The notes below the pieces were generated by a model. It worked only from the letters and a program-made list of their open reading frames with translations, ran no database searches and was not told the DNA's origin. Of a DNA stretch of 49,029 bases, positions 33,150 through 42,032 are shown one piece after another (the stretch's first letter is position 1; every line of letters begins with the position of its first letter). Source of the DNA: DATGFB01 sp032160545 (GTDB lineage Bacteria > Actinomycetota > Actinomycetes > Mycobacteriales > Jatrophihabitantaceae). The stretch covers positions 1 through 49,029 of the forward strand of contig JAVHVN010000070.1 in the NCBI GenBank assembly GCA_032160545.1. Reading direction: 5' to 3'. Position numbers and translations under genes: made by a program.

Positions 33150-33945
33150 CGCGGCACCGGCCCTGCTCAGTTCCTCCAACGCCCGGCTCGCGTCGGCCCG
33201 GCGGCTCACCCGCCGCAAGGACCGCCGCGAGACCGGGCGTTTTCTCGCCGAAGGCGCCCAGGCGGTCCGTTCGGCGATCGCGGCCGGCGCCGTGCTCGAG
33301 CTGTTCGCCACAGCCGAGGCGATGCGGCGGCATCCCGAACTCTCCGGCGGTGCCGACGAGATCAGCCCGAAGGACGCGGCTGCACTGTCCGAGACCAGCA
33401 CGCCGCAGGGTCTCGTCGCCGTCTGCCGCACACCCGGCGCGCGCGTCGACGATGTGCTGGCCGGCGCGCCCCGCCTGCTCGCCGCGCTGGTCGAGCCCAA
33501 CGACCCCGGCAACCTCGGGACGATCATCCGCACCGCCGATGCCGCGGGCGCAGACGCGGTCGTGCTCGACGGGGGAGTGGATGCCTACAACGGCAAGGTG
33601 GTGCGCGCCAGCGCCGGCAGCCTGTTCCACCTGCCGGTCGTCGAATGCGCCACGCATGAACTGCTCGCGGCTGTGGCGGCGGCCGGCCTCACCTCGCTGG
33701 CGACCTCCGGCGGGGATGCCCGCGAGTTCCACGATCTCGACGACGTCGTCGACGACGGCACGCTCGCCGCACCCACACTCTGGCTGTTCGGCACCGAGGC
33801 GCACGGTCTGCCCGACGGCGTGCTCACCGCGGCGGACCGAGTGGTGCGCGTACCGATCTACGGCGGCGCCGAAAGCCTGAATCTCGCAGCGGCCGCGGCG
33901 GTCTGCCTCTACGCCAGTGCCCGCGTTCAGCGCCGCCGCAGCTGA
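33091..33945 (+). CDS. TrmH/SpoU-family RNA 2'-O-methyltransferase
   Basis: Seen: 284 residues. The substrate-binding domain (RLTRRKDRRETGRFLAEGAQAVRSAI) is followed by a SPOUT knot domain with the three family motifs: EPNDPGNLGTIIRTADAAGA, LWLFGTEAHGLPDGVL and VPIYGGAESLNLAAAAAVCLYA. Role: SAM-dependent ribose methylation of 23S rRNA or tRNA; close to the TsnR/RlmB group. Start: GTG 33091 has GAGG seven bases upstream but lies 59 bases inside rplT, and its first 24 residues look like a frame-shadow. A CTG at 33163 would give a more typical N-terminus. Confidence 0.9.
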   Translation: MRLSSQRAPAARRPSRRPPDAAPALLSSSNARLASARRLTRRKDRRETGRFLAEGAQAVRSAIAAGAVLELFATAEAMRRHPELSGGADEISPKDAAALSETSTPQGLVAVCRTPGARVDDVLAGAPRLLAALVEPNDPGNLGTIIRTADAAGADAVVLDGGVDAYNGKVVRASAGSLFHLPVVECATHELLAAVAAAGLTSLATSGGDAREFHDLDDVVDDGTLAAPTLWLFGTEAHGLPDGVLTAADRVVRVPIYGGAESLNLAAAAAVCLYASARVQRRRS

Positions 33946-34019
33946 CCCACCTCGGCCCACTGCGTCGGTCGCCCCTCACCGTCCCGCCGGGATCGGCATA
34001 GTCGCTCAGGGCCACTCGC

Positions 34020-34032
34020 TAGGCTGACCAGC
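34020..34032 (+). promoter_or_regulatory. Promoter -10 of the pheST leader
   Basis: TAGGCT (34020-34025) followed by seven bases and a GTG at 34033 that opens a 23-codon ORF. Leaderless-type placement. Confidence 0.4.
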
Positions 34033-34104
34033 GTGAACTCGCGGCGTTTCGAGGTCTTTCGCGGGCGGCTGGCGGCCGCCACCCGCGCATGCTCCGTGGC
34101 CTGA
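34033..34104 (+). CDS. Putative pheST leader peptide
   Basis: Seen: GTG start, 23 codons, stop TGA 34102-34104. The peptide begins MNSRRFEVFRGRL, with Phe at positions 6 and 9. A strong hairpin (CGCGGG 34060-34065 with CCCGCG 34082-34087, plus inner pairing) forms within its second half. A further hairpin GGGCG/CGCCC (34111-34123) follows the stop. This resembles an attenuator in which ribosome stalling at Phe codons changes downstream folding. No T-run follows the last hairpin and two Phe codons are few, so the call is tentative. Confidence 0.35.
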   Translation: MNSRRFEVFRGRLAAATRACSVA

Positions 34105-34159
34105 CCGCACGGGCGGCGCGCCCCCGACAGATTCTCCTGACCCGAAAGACCTGTTCACG

Positions 34160-35263
34160 ATGCCGAATCCGAGCTTCGACCCCGTCGAAGTGAGCACCCT
34201 GCAACCCGAGGCTGTCGACGCCGCCGTAGCCGATGCGCTCGTCGCGATCGCCTCGGCCGGCACGCTCGACGAGCTGAAGACCGCCCGGCTCGCCCACGCA
34301 GGCGACCGGTCTCCACTTGCGCTGGCGAATCGCGAGATCGGCGCGCTGCCACCGGCCGCCAAGGCAGCGGCCGGCCAGCGGGTGGGCGCGGCCCGCAGCC
34401 GCGTGAGCGCCGCGCTCGTGGCCCGCCAGGGCGAACTGGAGGCCGCGCGCGACGCGCGCGTGCTAGTCGAGGAGTCCGTCGACGTCACCCTGCCGACCGA
34501 CCGCCGTCCGGACGGCGCCCGGCACCCGTTGACCACCATCCAGGAGCTGTTCGCGGACGTGTTCGTCGCGATGGGCTACGAGGTCTCCGAGGGTCCCGAG
34601 GTCGAGGCGTCCTTCTTCAACTTCGACGCGCTGAACACGCCTGCGGAGCACCCGTCGCGCGAGCTGACCGACACGTTCTACGTCGAGTCGCCCGACTCCG
34701 GGCTCGTCCTGCGCACGCAGACCTCGCCCGTCCAGATCCGGGCGATGCTCGAGCGCACCCCCCCGATCTACATCGTCTGCCCGGGCAAGGTGTTCCGCAC
34801 CGACGAGCTGGACGCGACCCACACTCCGGTGTTCCACCAGATCGAGGGGCTGGTCGTCGACGAGGGCATCACGATGGCCCACCTCAAGGGCACCCTCGAC
34901 CACATGGCGCGATCGATGTTCGGAGCCGGCGCGGTCACCCGTCTGCGCCCCCACTACTTCCCTTTCACCGAGCCGAGCGCCGAGATGGATCTGCTGTGCT
35001 TCGTCTGCCGCGGGGAGTCGGCCGGCAACCCGGACCGTCCCTGCCGTACCTGCCACAGTGAGGGCTGGATCGAGTGGGGCGGATGCGGCATGGTCAACCC
35101 GCGAGTGTTGCGCGCGTGCGGCATCGACCCGCAGCGCTACAGCGGTTTCGCGTTCGGCATGGGCATCGAGCGCACCCTGATGTTCCGCAATGACGTCGCC
35201 GACATGCGCGATATCGTCGAGGGCGACGTGCGCTTCACTGCGGCGTTCGGCATGGAGGCCTGA
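34160..35263 (+). CDS. pheS: Phenylalanyl-tRNA synthetase alpha subunit
   Basis: Seen: 367 residues. An N-terminal coiled-coil arm (about 15-100) binds tRNA. The class II core has HPLTTIQELFADVFVAMGYEV, VFRTDELDATHTPVFHQIEGLVVD (motif 2) and FAFGMGIERTLMFRN (motif 3). CFVC and CRTC pairs near residues 275-297 precede GWIEWGGCGMVNP. Role: with PheT forms the heterotetramer charging tRNA-Phe. Start ATG 34160. The stop overlaps the pheT start by one base (TGATG). Confidence 0.97.
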   Translation: MPNPSFDPVEVSTLQPEAVDAAVADALVAIASAGTLDELKTARLAHAGDRSPLALANREIGALPPAAKAAAGQRVGAARSRVSAALVARQGELEAARDARVLVEESVDVTLPTDRRPDGARHPLTTIQELFADVFVAMGYEVSEGPEVEASFFNFDALNTPAEHPSRELTDTFYVESPDSGLVLRTQTSPVQIRAMLERTPPIYIVCPGKVFRTDELDATHTPVFHQIEGLVVDEGITMAHLKGTLDHMARSMFGAGAVTRLRPHYFPFTEPSAEMDLLCFVCRGESAGNPDRPCRTCHSEGWIEWGGCGMVNPRVLRACGIDPQRYSGFAFGMGIERTLMFRNDVADMRDIVEGDVRFTAAFGMEA

Positions 35264-37737
35264 TGCGGGCACCCGTGAGCTGGCTCGCCGAGCACGCCGA
35301 GGTCCCAGAAGGGACGAGCGCGCGTCGTCTCGCCGACGCCATGATCCGCATCGGCATGGAGGTCGAGCGGGTCGAGTCCGGCGCGGACGGCGTCTCCGGC
35401 CCGGTGATCGTCGGCAGGGTTCTCGGCTTCGAGGCCGAGCCGCAGAAGAACGGCAAGACGATCCGCTGGTGCCAGGTCGACGTCGGCCAGTACAACGATG
35501 GCGGGCAACCGCGCGGCATCGTCTGCGGCGCAGCCAACTTCGCCGTCGGCGATCTCGTCGTGGTCGCGTTGCCGGGAGCCACCTTGCCCGGCGGGTTCGC
35601 CATCACCGCGCGCAAGACCTACGGCCACGTGTCCGACGGCATGATCTGCTCCACCCGCGAACTCGGGATCGGCGACGACCACAGCGGCATCCTGGTGCTG
35701 CCGCCGGATTCGGCCGAGCCGGGTGCGGAGGCGCTCGCCGTGCTCGGCCTCGACGAGGCGGTGCTCGACATCGCGGTGACGACCGACCGCGGGTACTGCT
35801 ACTCGATTCGCGGGCTCGCGCGCGAGGCCGCGGCGGCGCTCGGCACCGGGTTTCGCGAGGTCGAGGCCGAGGTGCCACCCGTCGACGGCCGGGCGTACGA
35901 CATCGCCGTCGACGACCCCGCCGGCTGCGATCAGTTCTCCGCCCGGGGGGTGACCGGACTCGACCCCGCGGCGCAGACCCCCGACTGGATGGTTCGGCGG
36001 CTGCGCCAGTGCGGGATGCGCTCGATCTCCCTCGCCGTCGATGTCACCAACTACGTGATGCTCGAGAGCGGCCAGCCGCTGCACGCGTTCGACCGAGCCA
36101 GGCTCATCGGGCCGATCGCCGTACGCCGTGCCCTGGCCGGCGAGCAACTGATCACCCTCGACGGCCAGAAACGTGCGCTTGACCCCGCCGATCTGGTCGT
36201 CGCCGACGGCAGCGGCGTGATCGCGCTCGCAGGCGTGATGGGCGGCGAGTCGACCGAGGTGGGTGCGAGCACCACCGACATCCTGCTCGAGGCGGCGCAC
36301 TGGGACCCGCGATCGATTGCGTTCACCGCCCGCAGGCACAAGCTGCCGAGCGAGGCGTCGCGAAGGTTCGAGCGGGGTGTCGATCCACAGATCGCCGCAG
36401 TCGCATTGCAGCGCTGTGTCGACCTGCTCGTCGAGTACGGGGGCGCGAGCGCTGCCGAGGGCTTCACCGTCGTGGGCAGCCCCGCGCCACCGCGGCCGAT
36501 TCCTTTCAGTGCGGACGAGCCGGGCCGGGTGGCCGGCATGCTGATCACGACCGCCGACACCGTCGCGCACCTGCGTACGGTCGGGTGCGCGGTCGAGGGC
36601 AGCGAGCAACTGACCGTCACCCCCCCGACGTGGCGGCCCGACCTGCTGCTCTCCGCCGACCTTGTCGAGGAGGTGGTCCGGCTCGTCGGCTACGACCTCC
36701 TGCCGAGCGAGCTGCCACCGCCGCACGCCGGCACCGGGCTCACCTCGCAGCAGACCTTGCGACGGGCGTTCTCGCGTTCGGTCGCTGCGGCGGGCCTCGT
36801 CGAGGTGCTGAGCTACCCCTTCGTCGCACCCGAGATCCACGACCAGTTCGGTCTCCCGTCCGACGACCCGCGCCGCGACGCGCTCCGGCTGGCGAATCCG
36901 CTGTCGGAGACCGAGCCGGAGCTGCGCACGTCCTTGCTGCCGGGTTTGCTCGCGACGCTGCTGCGCAACGTCGGGCGTGGCTCTCGCGACCTGGCCCTGT
37001 TCGAGACCGGCCTGGTCTTCGGCCCGCGTCCGGCGACGCGAGTACCCGAGGTCGGGGCCATCGACCAGCGGCCTTCGGATGCCGAGATCGCGGCGCTCTA
37101 TGGCGCCGTGCCGCCACAGCCGACGCACCTGGCCGCCGTGTTCTGCGGGGACGCCGAACTGCCCGGCTGGTGGGGCCCGGGCCGTGCTGCCACCTGGGCC
37201 GATGCGGTCGAGGTCGCGCGGGTCGTCGCCCGCACGGCTCGCGCCGGGCTCACCACCACCGCCGCGGACTACCCGCCCTGGCACCCCGGGCGATGTGCGC
37301 GGCTGGAGATAGCGGGTCGCCTGGTCGGGCACGCGGGGGAGTTGCACCCCCGGGTGGTCGCCGCGCTCGGACTGCCCGAGCGCACCTGCGCAGTCGAACT
37401 GAACCTCGACACGATCGAGGTGCCCGGACCGGCGAAGGCTATCGCCCTCTCGGCCTTCCCACCGGTACTGCTCGACGTCGCGCTCGTCGTCGGCGTGGCC
37501 GTCGCGGCCGGGGACGTGCAGCGTGCCCTGCAGCAGGGCGCCGGCGCGTTGCTCGAGTCGGTACGCCTGTTCGACGTTTACGAGGATCCCGAGCGGCTGG
37601 GCGCCGGCGTCAAGTCCCTGGCATTCGCGTTGCGCTTCCGCGCGCCCGACCGCACTCTCACGGTCGAGGAAGCCTCGGTCGCTCGCGACGCCGCGGTCGC
37701 CGAAGCGGCGTCGCTCGGAGCGCGACTGCGCAGCTGA
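35263..37737 (+). CDS. pheT: Phenylalanyl-tRNA synthetase beta subunit
   Basis: Seen: 824 residues. In order: an N-terminal segment MRAPVSWLAEHAEVPEG, an EMAP/tRNA-binding OB domain (about 40-150), B3/B4 editing region (MRSISLAVDVTNYVMLESGQPLHAFD and HKLPSEASRRFERGVDP), B5 (VEEVVRLVGYDLLPSELPP), a catalytic-like core, and the C-terminal ferredoxin-fold anticodon-binding domain (LSAFPPVLLDVALVV to the end). It is full length for the family. Role: editing and tRNA binding. Translationally coupled to pheS. Confidence 0.97.
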   Translation: MRAPVSWLAEHAEVPEGTSARRLADAMIRIGMEVERVESGADGVSGPVIVGRVLGFEAEPQKNGKTIRWCQVDVGQYNDGGQPRGIVCGAANFAVGDLVVVALPGATLPGGFAITARKTYGHVSDGMICSTRELGIGDDHSGILVLPPDSAEPGAEALAVLGLDEAVLDIAVTTDRGYCYSIRGLAREAAAALGTGFREVEAEVPPVDGRAYDIAVDDPAGCDQFSARGVTGLDPAAQTPDWMVRRLRQCGMRSISLAVDVTNYVMLESGQPLHAFDRARLIGPIAVRRALAGEQLITLDGQKRALDPADLVVADGSGVIALAGVMGGESTEVGASTTDILLEAAHWDPRSIAFTARRHKLPSEASRRFERGVDPQIAAVALQRCVDLLVEYGGASAAEGFTVVGSPAPPRPIPFSADEPGRVAGMLITTADTVAHLRTVGCAVEGSEQLTVTPPTWRPDLLLSADLVEEVVRLVGYDLLPSELPPPHAGTGLTSQQTLRRAFSRSVAAAGLVEVLSYPFVAPEIHDQFGLPSDDPRRDALRLANPLSETEPELRTSLLPGLLATLLRNVGRGSRDLALFETGLVFGPRPATRVPEVGAIDQRPSDAEIAALYGAVPPQPTHLAAVFCGDAELPGWWGPGRAATWADAVEVARVVARTARAGLTTTAADYPPWHPGRCARLEIAGRLVGHAGELHPRVVAALGLPERTCAVELNLDTIEVPGPAKAIALSAFPPVLLDVALVVGVAVAAGDVQRALQQGAGALLESVRLFDVYEDPERLGAGVKSLAFALRFRAPDRTLTVEEASVARDAAVAEAASLGARLRS

Positions 37738-37756
37738 CCCCACCGCTGTATCAATT

Positions 37757-37781
37757 TGCATGATGGTGCATAATCGTGCGT
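37757..37781 (+). promoter_or_regulatory. ARG-box-like element and argC promoter
   Basis: TGCAT at 37757-37761, TGCAT at 37767-37771 and TGCGT at 37777-37781 are spaced exactly 10 bp apart, in an AT-rich patch. The -10-like CATAAT (37769-37774) lies within them, seven bases before ATG 37782. ArgR, encoded in the same operon, is the likely ligand. Confidence 0.55.
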
Positions 37782-38795
37782 ATGGGTTACCGAGCCGCGA
37801 TCGCCGGTGCCAGCGGATACGCCGGCGGTGAACTGTTGCGGCTGGCCGCAGGACATCCCGACCTCGACGTCATCGCGGTGACCGCGCACGGCAATGCGGG
37901 CCATCCCGTCGGCGCCGTACATCCGAACCTGCGTTCCGTGGCCGAGTTGACGTTCGCCGAGACCTCACCCGAGGCGCTGTCCGGTGCCGACATCGTCTTC
38001 CTCGCACTGCCGCACGGCGCTGCCGCCGCGCTGGCCGAGGGGCTGGCCCCCCACCAGCGAGTGGTGGACCTCGGTTCCGACCACCGTCTCGCCGACCCCG
38101 CGGCCCACGATCGGTACTACGGCGGTCAGGCCGCACCGGCGTGGACGTACGGCCTGCCAGAGCTGCCCGGACAGCGCGCGGCCATCGCACGCAGCACCCG
38201 CGTCGCCAACACGGGGTGCCACGCGGTCGCGGCCATCCTCGGCATCGCGCCGCTGGTCGCCGCACGTGTCGCCGCTCCAGCGGACGTCGTCGTCACCTCG
38301 GCTAGCGGGACGTCCGGAGCGGGTCGCGCACCGGCGGCGCACCTGCTCGGTAGTGAGGTCATGGGCGACCTGTCCGCGTACAAGGTCGGTGCGCACCGGC
38401 ACGTCCCCGAGATCACCCAGGCGAGCGGCGCGACATCGGTCACGATGGTCCCGGTGCTCGCCCCGATGCCTCGCGGCATCCTCTCCTCGATCGCGCTGCT
38501 GCCGGCAGGAGCGGTGACCGAGTCGGACGTCCGGGCGGTACTTGTCGACGCGTACTCCGACGAGCCGTTCGTTCACGTGCTGCCTCCCGGTCAGCAGCCG
38601 CACACTGCGGCCACTGCGGGCTCGAACTCGGCACACCTGCAGGCCGTTCTCGACATGGATTCAGGGCGCATCGTCGTCACCTGCGCGATCGACAACCTCG
38701 GCAAGGGCGCTGCCGGGCAGGCGCTGCAGAATGCGAACCTCATGCTCGGCCTCCCCGAGACCGTCGGTCTCGCCGTCGACGGCATCGCACCGTGA
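37782..38795 (+). CDS. argC: N-acetyl-gamma-glutamyl-phosphate reductase
   Basis: Seen: 337 residues: YRAAIAGASGYAGGELLRLAAGHP (NADP site), catalytic Cys in RVANTGCHAVAAI, SGTSGAGRAP, and AHRHVPEI with the catalytic His. Reaction: third step of arginine synthesis, acetylglutamyl phosphate to its semialdehyde. Start: ATG 37782 is preferred over GTG 37776, because the predicted transcript begins at about 37781. First gene of argCJBDFRGH; its stop overlaps argJ by four bases. Confidence 0.97.
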   Translation: MGYRAAIAGASGYAGGELLRLAAGHPDLDVIAVTAHGNAGHPVGAVHPNLRSVAELTFAETSPEALSGADIVFLALPHGAAAALAEGLAPHQRVVDLGSDHRLADPAAHDRYYGGQAAPAWTYGLPELPGQRAAIARSTRVANTGCHAVAAILGIAPLVAARVAAPADVVVTSASGTSGAGRAPAAHLLGSEVMGDLSAYKVGAHRHVPEITQASGATSVTMVPVLAPMPRGILSSIALLPAGAVTESDVRAVLVDAYSDEPFVHVLPPGQQPHTAATAGSNSAHLQAVLDMDSGRIVVTCAIDNLGKGAAGQALQNANLMLGLPETVGLAVDGIAP

Positions 38796-39946
38796 GCGTC
38801 ACCGCGGCGCGCGGCTTCCGGGCGGCCGGCGTCGCCGCCGGGCTGAAGAGCAGCGGCGCGCCAGACGTCGCGCTCGTGGTCAACGACGGCCCGTCCGACG
38901 CCGCGGCCGCGGCCTTCACCGCGAACCGGGTCAAGGCCGCACCCGTGCTGTGGTCGCAGCAGGTGCTCGCCGACGGCAGGCTGCGTGCGGTCGTCCTCAA
39001 CTCCGGCGGCGCGAACGCGTGCACCGGCCCGGGTGGGTTCGCCGACACCCATCGCACCGCCGAGCATGTTGCTGCCGCCCTCGGCATCGGCGCAGGCGAC
39101 GTCGCGGTGTGCTCCACCGGCCTGATCGGCGAACGGTTGCCGCTGCCGGCGCTGCTCGGCGGTGTCGACGCGGCGGTCGGGGCGCTCAGCGGGGCCGGTG
39201 GCCCTGACGCGGCGGAGGCCATCCGCACCACCGACACCGTCGCCAAGCAGGCGCAGGCCACCCACCCGGACGGCTGGACGATCGGCGGCATGGCCAAGGG
39301 CGCGGGGATGCTGGCGCCGGGTCTTGCGACGATGCTCTGCGTCCTCACGACCGACGCGGCGCTCGACCGGGCTGTGCTCGACTCGGCGCTTCGGTTCGCG
39401 AGCGCCCGCACCTTCGACCGCATCGACAGCGACGGCTGCATGTCGACGAACGACACCGTCGCGCTGCTGAGCAGCGGAGCCTCGGGTGTCACTCCCGATC
39501 CCGCCGAGTTCACCGAAGCACTGCTCGGGGTGTGCGCCGGGCTCGCCCGCCAGTTGATTGCCGATGCCGAGGGCGCGACCAAGGAGATTGCCGTCGAGGT
39601 CATAGGCGCCGCGAGTGAGCAGGACGCGGTCGAGGTGGGCCGCTCGATCGCGCGCAACAACCTGCTCAAGTGCGCGCTGTTCGGCAACGACCCGAACTGG
39701 GGGCGGGTACTGGCCGCCATCGGGACGACCGCAGCGCAGTTCGACCCCGACCGGCTCGACGTGGCGATCAACGGCGTGCAGGTGTGCCGCGGCGGTGCGG
39801 CCGGCGACGACCGCAGCCTGGTCGACCTGTCCGGCCGCGACGTCACGATCCTGGTCGACCTGCACGCGGGCGACGTCGCGGCGACGGTGTGGACGAACGA
39901 CCTCAGCCACGCCTATGTCGAAGAGAACTCGGCGTACTCCACATGA
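38792..39946 (+). CDS. argJ: Bifunctional ornithine acetyltransferase / N-acetylglutamate synthase
   Basis: Seen: 384 residues. The autocleavage site is KGAGMLAPGLATML (about 169-182), with the nucleophilic Thr180 that becomes the N-terminus of the beta chain. Other blocks are VLNSGGANACTGPGG and GNDPNWGRVLAAIG. Role: recycles the acetyl group from acetylornithine to glutamate, making the pathway cyclic, and may also use acetyl-CoA. GTG start by GTGA overlap with argC. Confidence 0.97.
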   Translation: MSVTAARGFRAAGVAAGLKSSGAPDVALVVNDGPSDAAAAAFTANRVKAAPVLWSQQVLADGRLRAVVLNSGGANACTGPGGFADTHRTAEHVAAALGIGAGDVAVCSTGLIGERLPLPALLGGVDAAVGALSGAGGPDAAEAIRTTDTVAKQAQATHPDGWTIGGMAKGAGMLAPGLATMLCVLTTDAALDRAVLDSALRFASARTFDRIDSDGCMSTNDTVALLSSGASGVTPDPAEFTEALLGVCAGLARQLIADAEGATKEIAVEVIGAASEQDAVEVGRSIARNNLLKCALFGNDPNWGRVLAAIGTTAAQFDPDRLDVAINGVQVCRGGAAGDDRSLVDLSGRDVTILVDLHAGDVAATVWTNDLSHAYVEENSAYST

Positions 39947-40836
39947 CCGTCAGCCGGGCGAATGCCCTCGAGAAGGCCTCGGTCCTGGTCGACGCGCTGC
40001 CGTGGTTGGAGCGCTTCCACGGCCGGATCGTCGTAGTCAAGTACGGCGGCAACGCCATGACCGGCCCCGAACTGCAGCGCGCGTTCGCCGAGGACATCGT
40101 GTTCCTGCGCTACGCCGGCCTGAAGCCCGTCGTCGTACACGGCGGTGGGCCGCAAATCACTGAGCACCTGGGCCGGCTGGGCATCGCCAGCGAGTTCCGC
40201 GGCGGGCTGCGCGTGACCACGCCCGAGGCGATGGCGGTCGTGCGCATGGTGCTGGTCGGCCAGGTGAACGGCGACGTCGTCAACCTGATCAACGACCACG
40301 GGTCATTCGCCGTCGGCCTGTCCGGCGAGGACGCCGCCCTGCTGACGGCCGAACGTCGCGGTGCTGTCGTCGACGGCGAACTCGTCGACCTCGGCCAGGT
40401 CGGCGACGTCGTGGATGTCGACCCCGCGGCTGTCCGTGCGCTGATCGACGCGGGCCGGATCCCGGTCATCGCCACCGTCGCGCGCGGTCGCGACGGGCTG
40501 TCGTACAACGTCAACGCCGACACGGCTGCCGCTGCCGTGGCGGTCGCGCTCGGCGCCGAGAAGCTCATCGTGCTGACAGATGTCGAAGGGCTCTACGCCG
40601 ACTGGCCGGCCACCAACGAGGTCATCAGCGAGATCCGGGCCGACGAACTGACCGAACTGCTGCCGAGCCTGTCGAGCGGCATGGTCCCGAAGATGGAAGC
40701 GTGCGTCCGCGCGGTCGACGGGGGTGTGCCGCGTGCGCACATCCTGGACGGCAGGGTGCCGCACGCGCTGCTGCTCGAGGTCTTCACCAGCGAGGGTGTC
40801 GGCACGATGGTGCTGCCACGGAAGGACGACGCATGA
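39943..40836 (+). CDS. argB: N-acetylglutamate kinase
   Basis: Seen: 297 residues: VVKYGGNAM (N-terminal Lys), VVHGGGPQI, FRGGLRVTTPEAM, YNVNADTAAAAVA and VEGLY in the ATP site. Reaction: second step of the pathway. The N-terminal helix (ANALEKASVLVDALPWLERF) is the kind that makes arginine-sensitive hexamers, so feedback inhibition by arginine is likely. ATGA overlaps at both ends. Confidence 0.98.
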   Translation: MTVSRANALEKASVLVDALPWLERFHGRIVVVKYGGNAMTGPELQRAFAEDIVFLRYAGLKPVVVHGGGPQITEHLGRLGIASEFRGGLRVTTPEAMAVVRMVLVGQVNGDVVNLINDHGSFAVGLSGEDAALLTAERRGAVVDGELVDLGQVGDVVDVDPAAVRALIDAGRIPVIATVARGRDGLSYNVNADTAAAAVAVALGAEKLIVLTDVEGLYADWPATNEVISEIRADELTELLPSLSSGMVPKMEACVRAVDGGVPRAHILDGRVPHALLLEVFTSEGVGTMVLPRKDDA

Positions 40837-42032
40837 CGAACGCCGAGCGCTGGAACGCGGTCATGATGCCGAACTACGCAACCCCTCCGCTGACGCTCGA
40901 CCGAGGAGCGGGGATACGCGTGTGGGACACCGACGGCACCGAGTACCTCGACTTCGTCGCGGGCATCGCCGTGTCCTCCCTTGGGCACGCCCATCCGGCG
41001 ATCGTCGAGGCGGTGTCCGCGCAGGTCACCAGGCTCGCGCACACCTCCAATCTGGTCATGCATGAGCCTGGCCTGCGCCTGGCAGAACGGCTCGTCGACA
41101 TCGTCGGCGCGCCGGCACGGGTGTTCTTCGCGAACAGCGGTGCGGAGGCCATCGAGTGCGCGCTCAAGCTGGCCCGCAAGCACGGCCGCGCGCTCGACCC
41201 CGACGGCCGTCGGCTCGAGGTCGTCGCCGCCCACAACAGCTTCCACGGACGCACGCTGGGCGCGCTGTCGATCACGGGCAATGCGGCCAAACGCGAACCG
41301 TTCGCGCCGTTGCCGGGTCCGGTGCGCTTCGTTGACTTCGGCGACGTCGCCGCACTGCGCGCCGCGGTCACTGAGCGCACCGCGGCCGTGTTCGTCGAGC
41401 CGGGTCTCGGCGAGGGTGGCGTCGTGCCGTTGCCCAGCGGGTACCTCGCCGCGGCGCGAGCGGCGTGTGACGCCACCGGCGCGCTGCTCGTCACCGACGA
41501 GGTGCAGAGCGGCATCGGCCGCACCGGGCACTGGCTCGCGAGCGCGGCCGAGGGCGTGCGTCCCGACGTCATCACCCTCGCGAAGGGGCTGGGCGGCGGC
41601 CTGCCGATCGCTGCGTGCATCGGGCTCGGCCGGTCGGGGGAGCTCTTCGCGCCCGGCGACCACGGCAGCACGTTCGGCGGCAACCCGATCGCTTGCGCGG
41701 CCGCCCTTGCGGTGCTCACCACGATCGCCGACGAGCACCTGCTCGACTCCGTGAAGCGGGTCGGCGAGCACCTGGCCGACCTGCTCGCCGCGATCGACAG
41801 CCCGCTCGTCAGCGGCTCCCGAGGCAGCGGCGTGTGGCGCGCACTTGTCCTGACCGAGCCGACCGCACTGGCCGTCGAGGCCGCCGCCCGGACCCGAGGC
41901 CTGCTCGTCAATGCCGTCAAGCCGGACGTCATCCGGCTCGCGCCGCCGCTCGTCGTGACCGAGCAGGACGTCGACGACGCGGTGCCACGGCTGCGCGCCG
42001 CCGTGGACGCGGTGAACGAGGTGGCTCGATGA
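40833..42032 (+). CDS. argD: Acetylornithine aminotransferase
   Basis: Seen: 399 residues, fold-type I class III aminotransferase: NSGAEAIECALKLARKHG, SFHGRTLGALSITG, VTDEVQSGIGRTG, PLP Lys251 in TLAKGLGGGLPIAA, and STFGGNPIACAAAL. The usual EPIQGEGG appears as EPGLGEGG. Reaction: acetylornithine + 2-oxoglutarate to the semialdehyde + glutamate, in the synthetic direction reversed. ATGA overlaps with argB and argF. Confidence 0.97.
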   Translation: MTNAERWNAVMMPNYATPPLTLDRGAGIRVWDTDGTEYLDFVAGIAVSSLGHAHPAIVEAVSAQVTRLAHTSNLVMHEPGLRLAERLVDIVGAPARVFFANSGAEAIECALKLARKHGRALDPDGRRLEVVAAHNSFHGRTLGALSITGNAAKREPFAPLPGPVRFVDFGDVAALRAAVTERTAAVFVEPGLGEGGVVPLPSGYLAAARAACDATGALLVTDEVQSGIGRTGHWLASAAEGVRPDVITLAKGLGGGLPIAACIGLGRSGELFAPGDHGSTFGGNPIACAAALAVLTTIADEHLLDSVKRVGEHLADLLAAIDSPLVSGSRGSGVWRALVLTEPTALAVEAAARTRGLLVNAVKPDVIRLAPPLVVTEQDVDDAVPRLRAAVDAVNEVAR

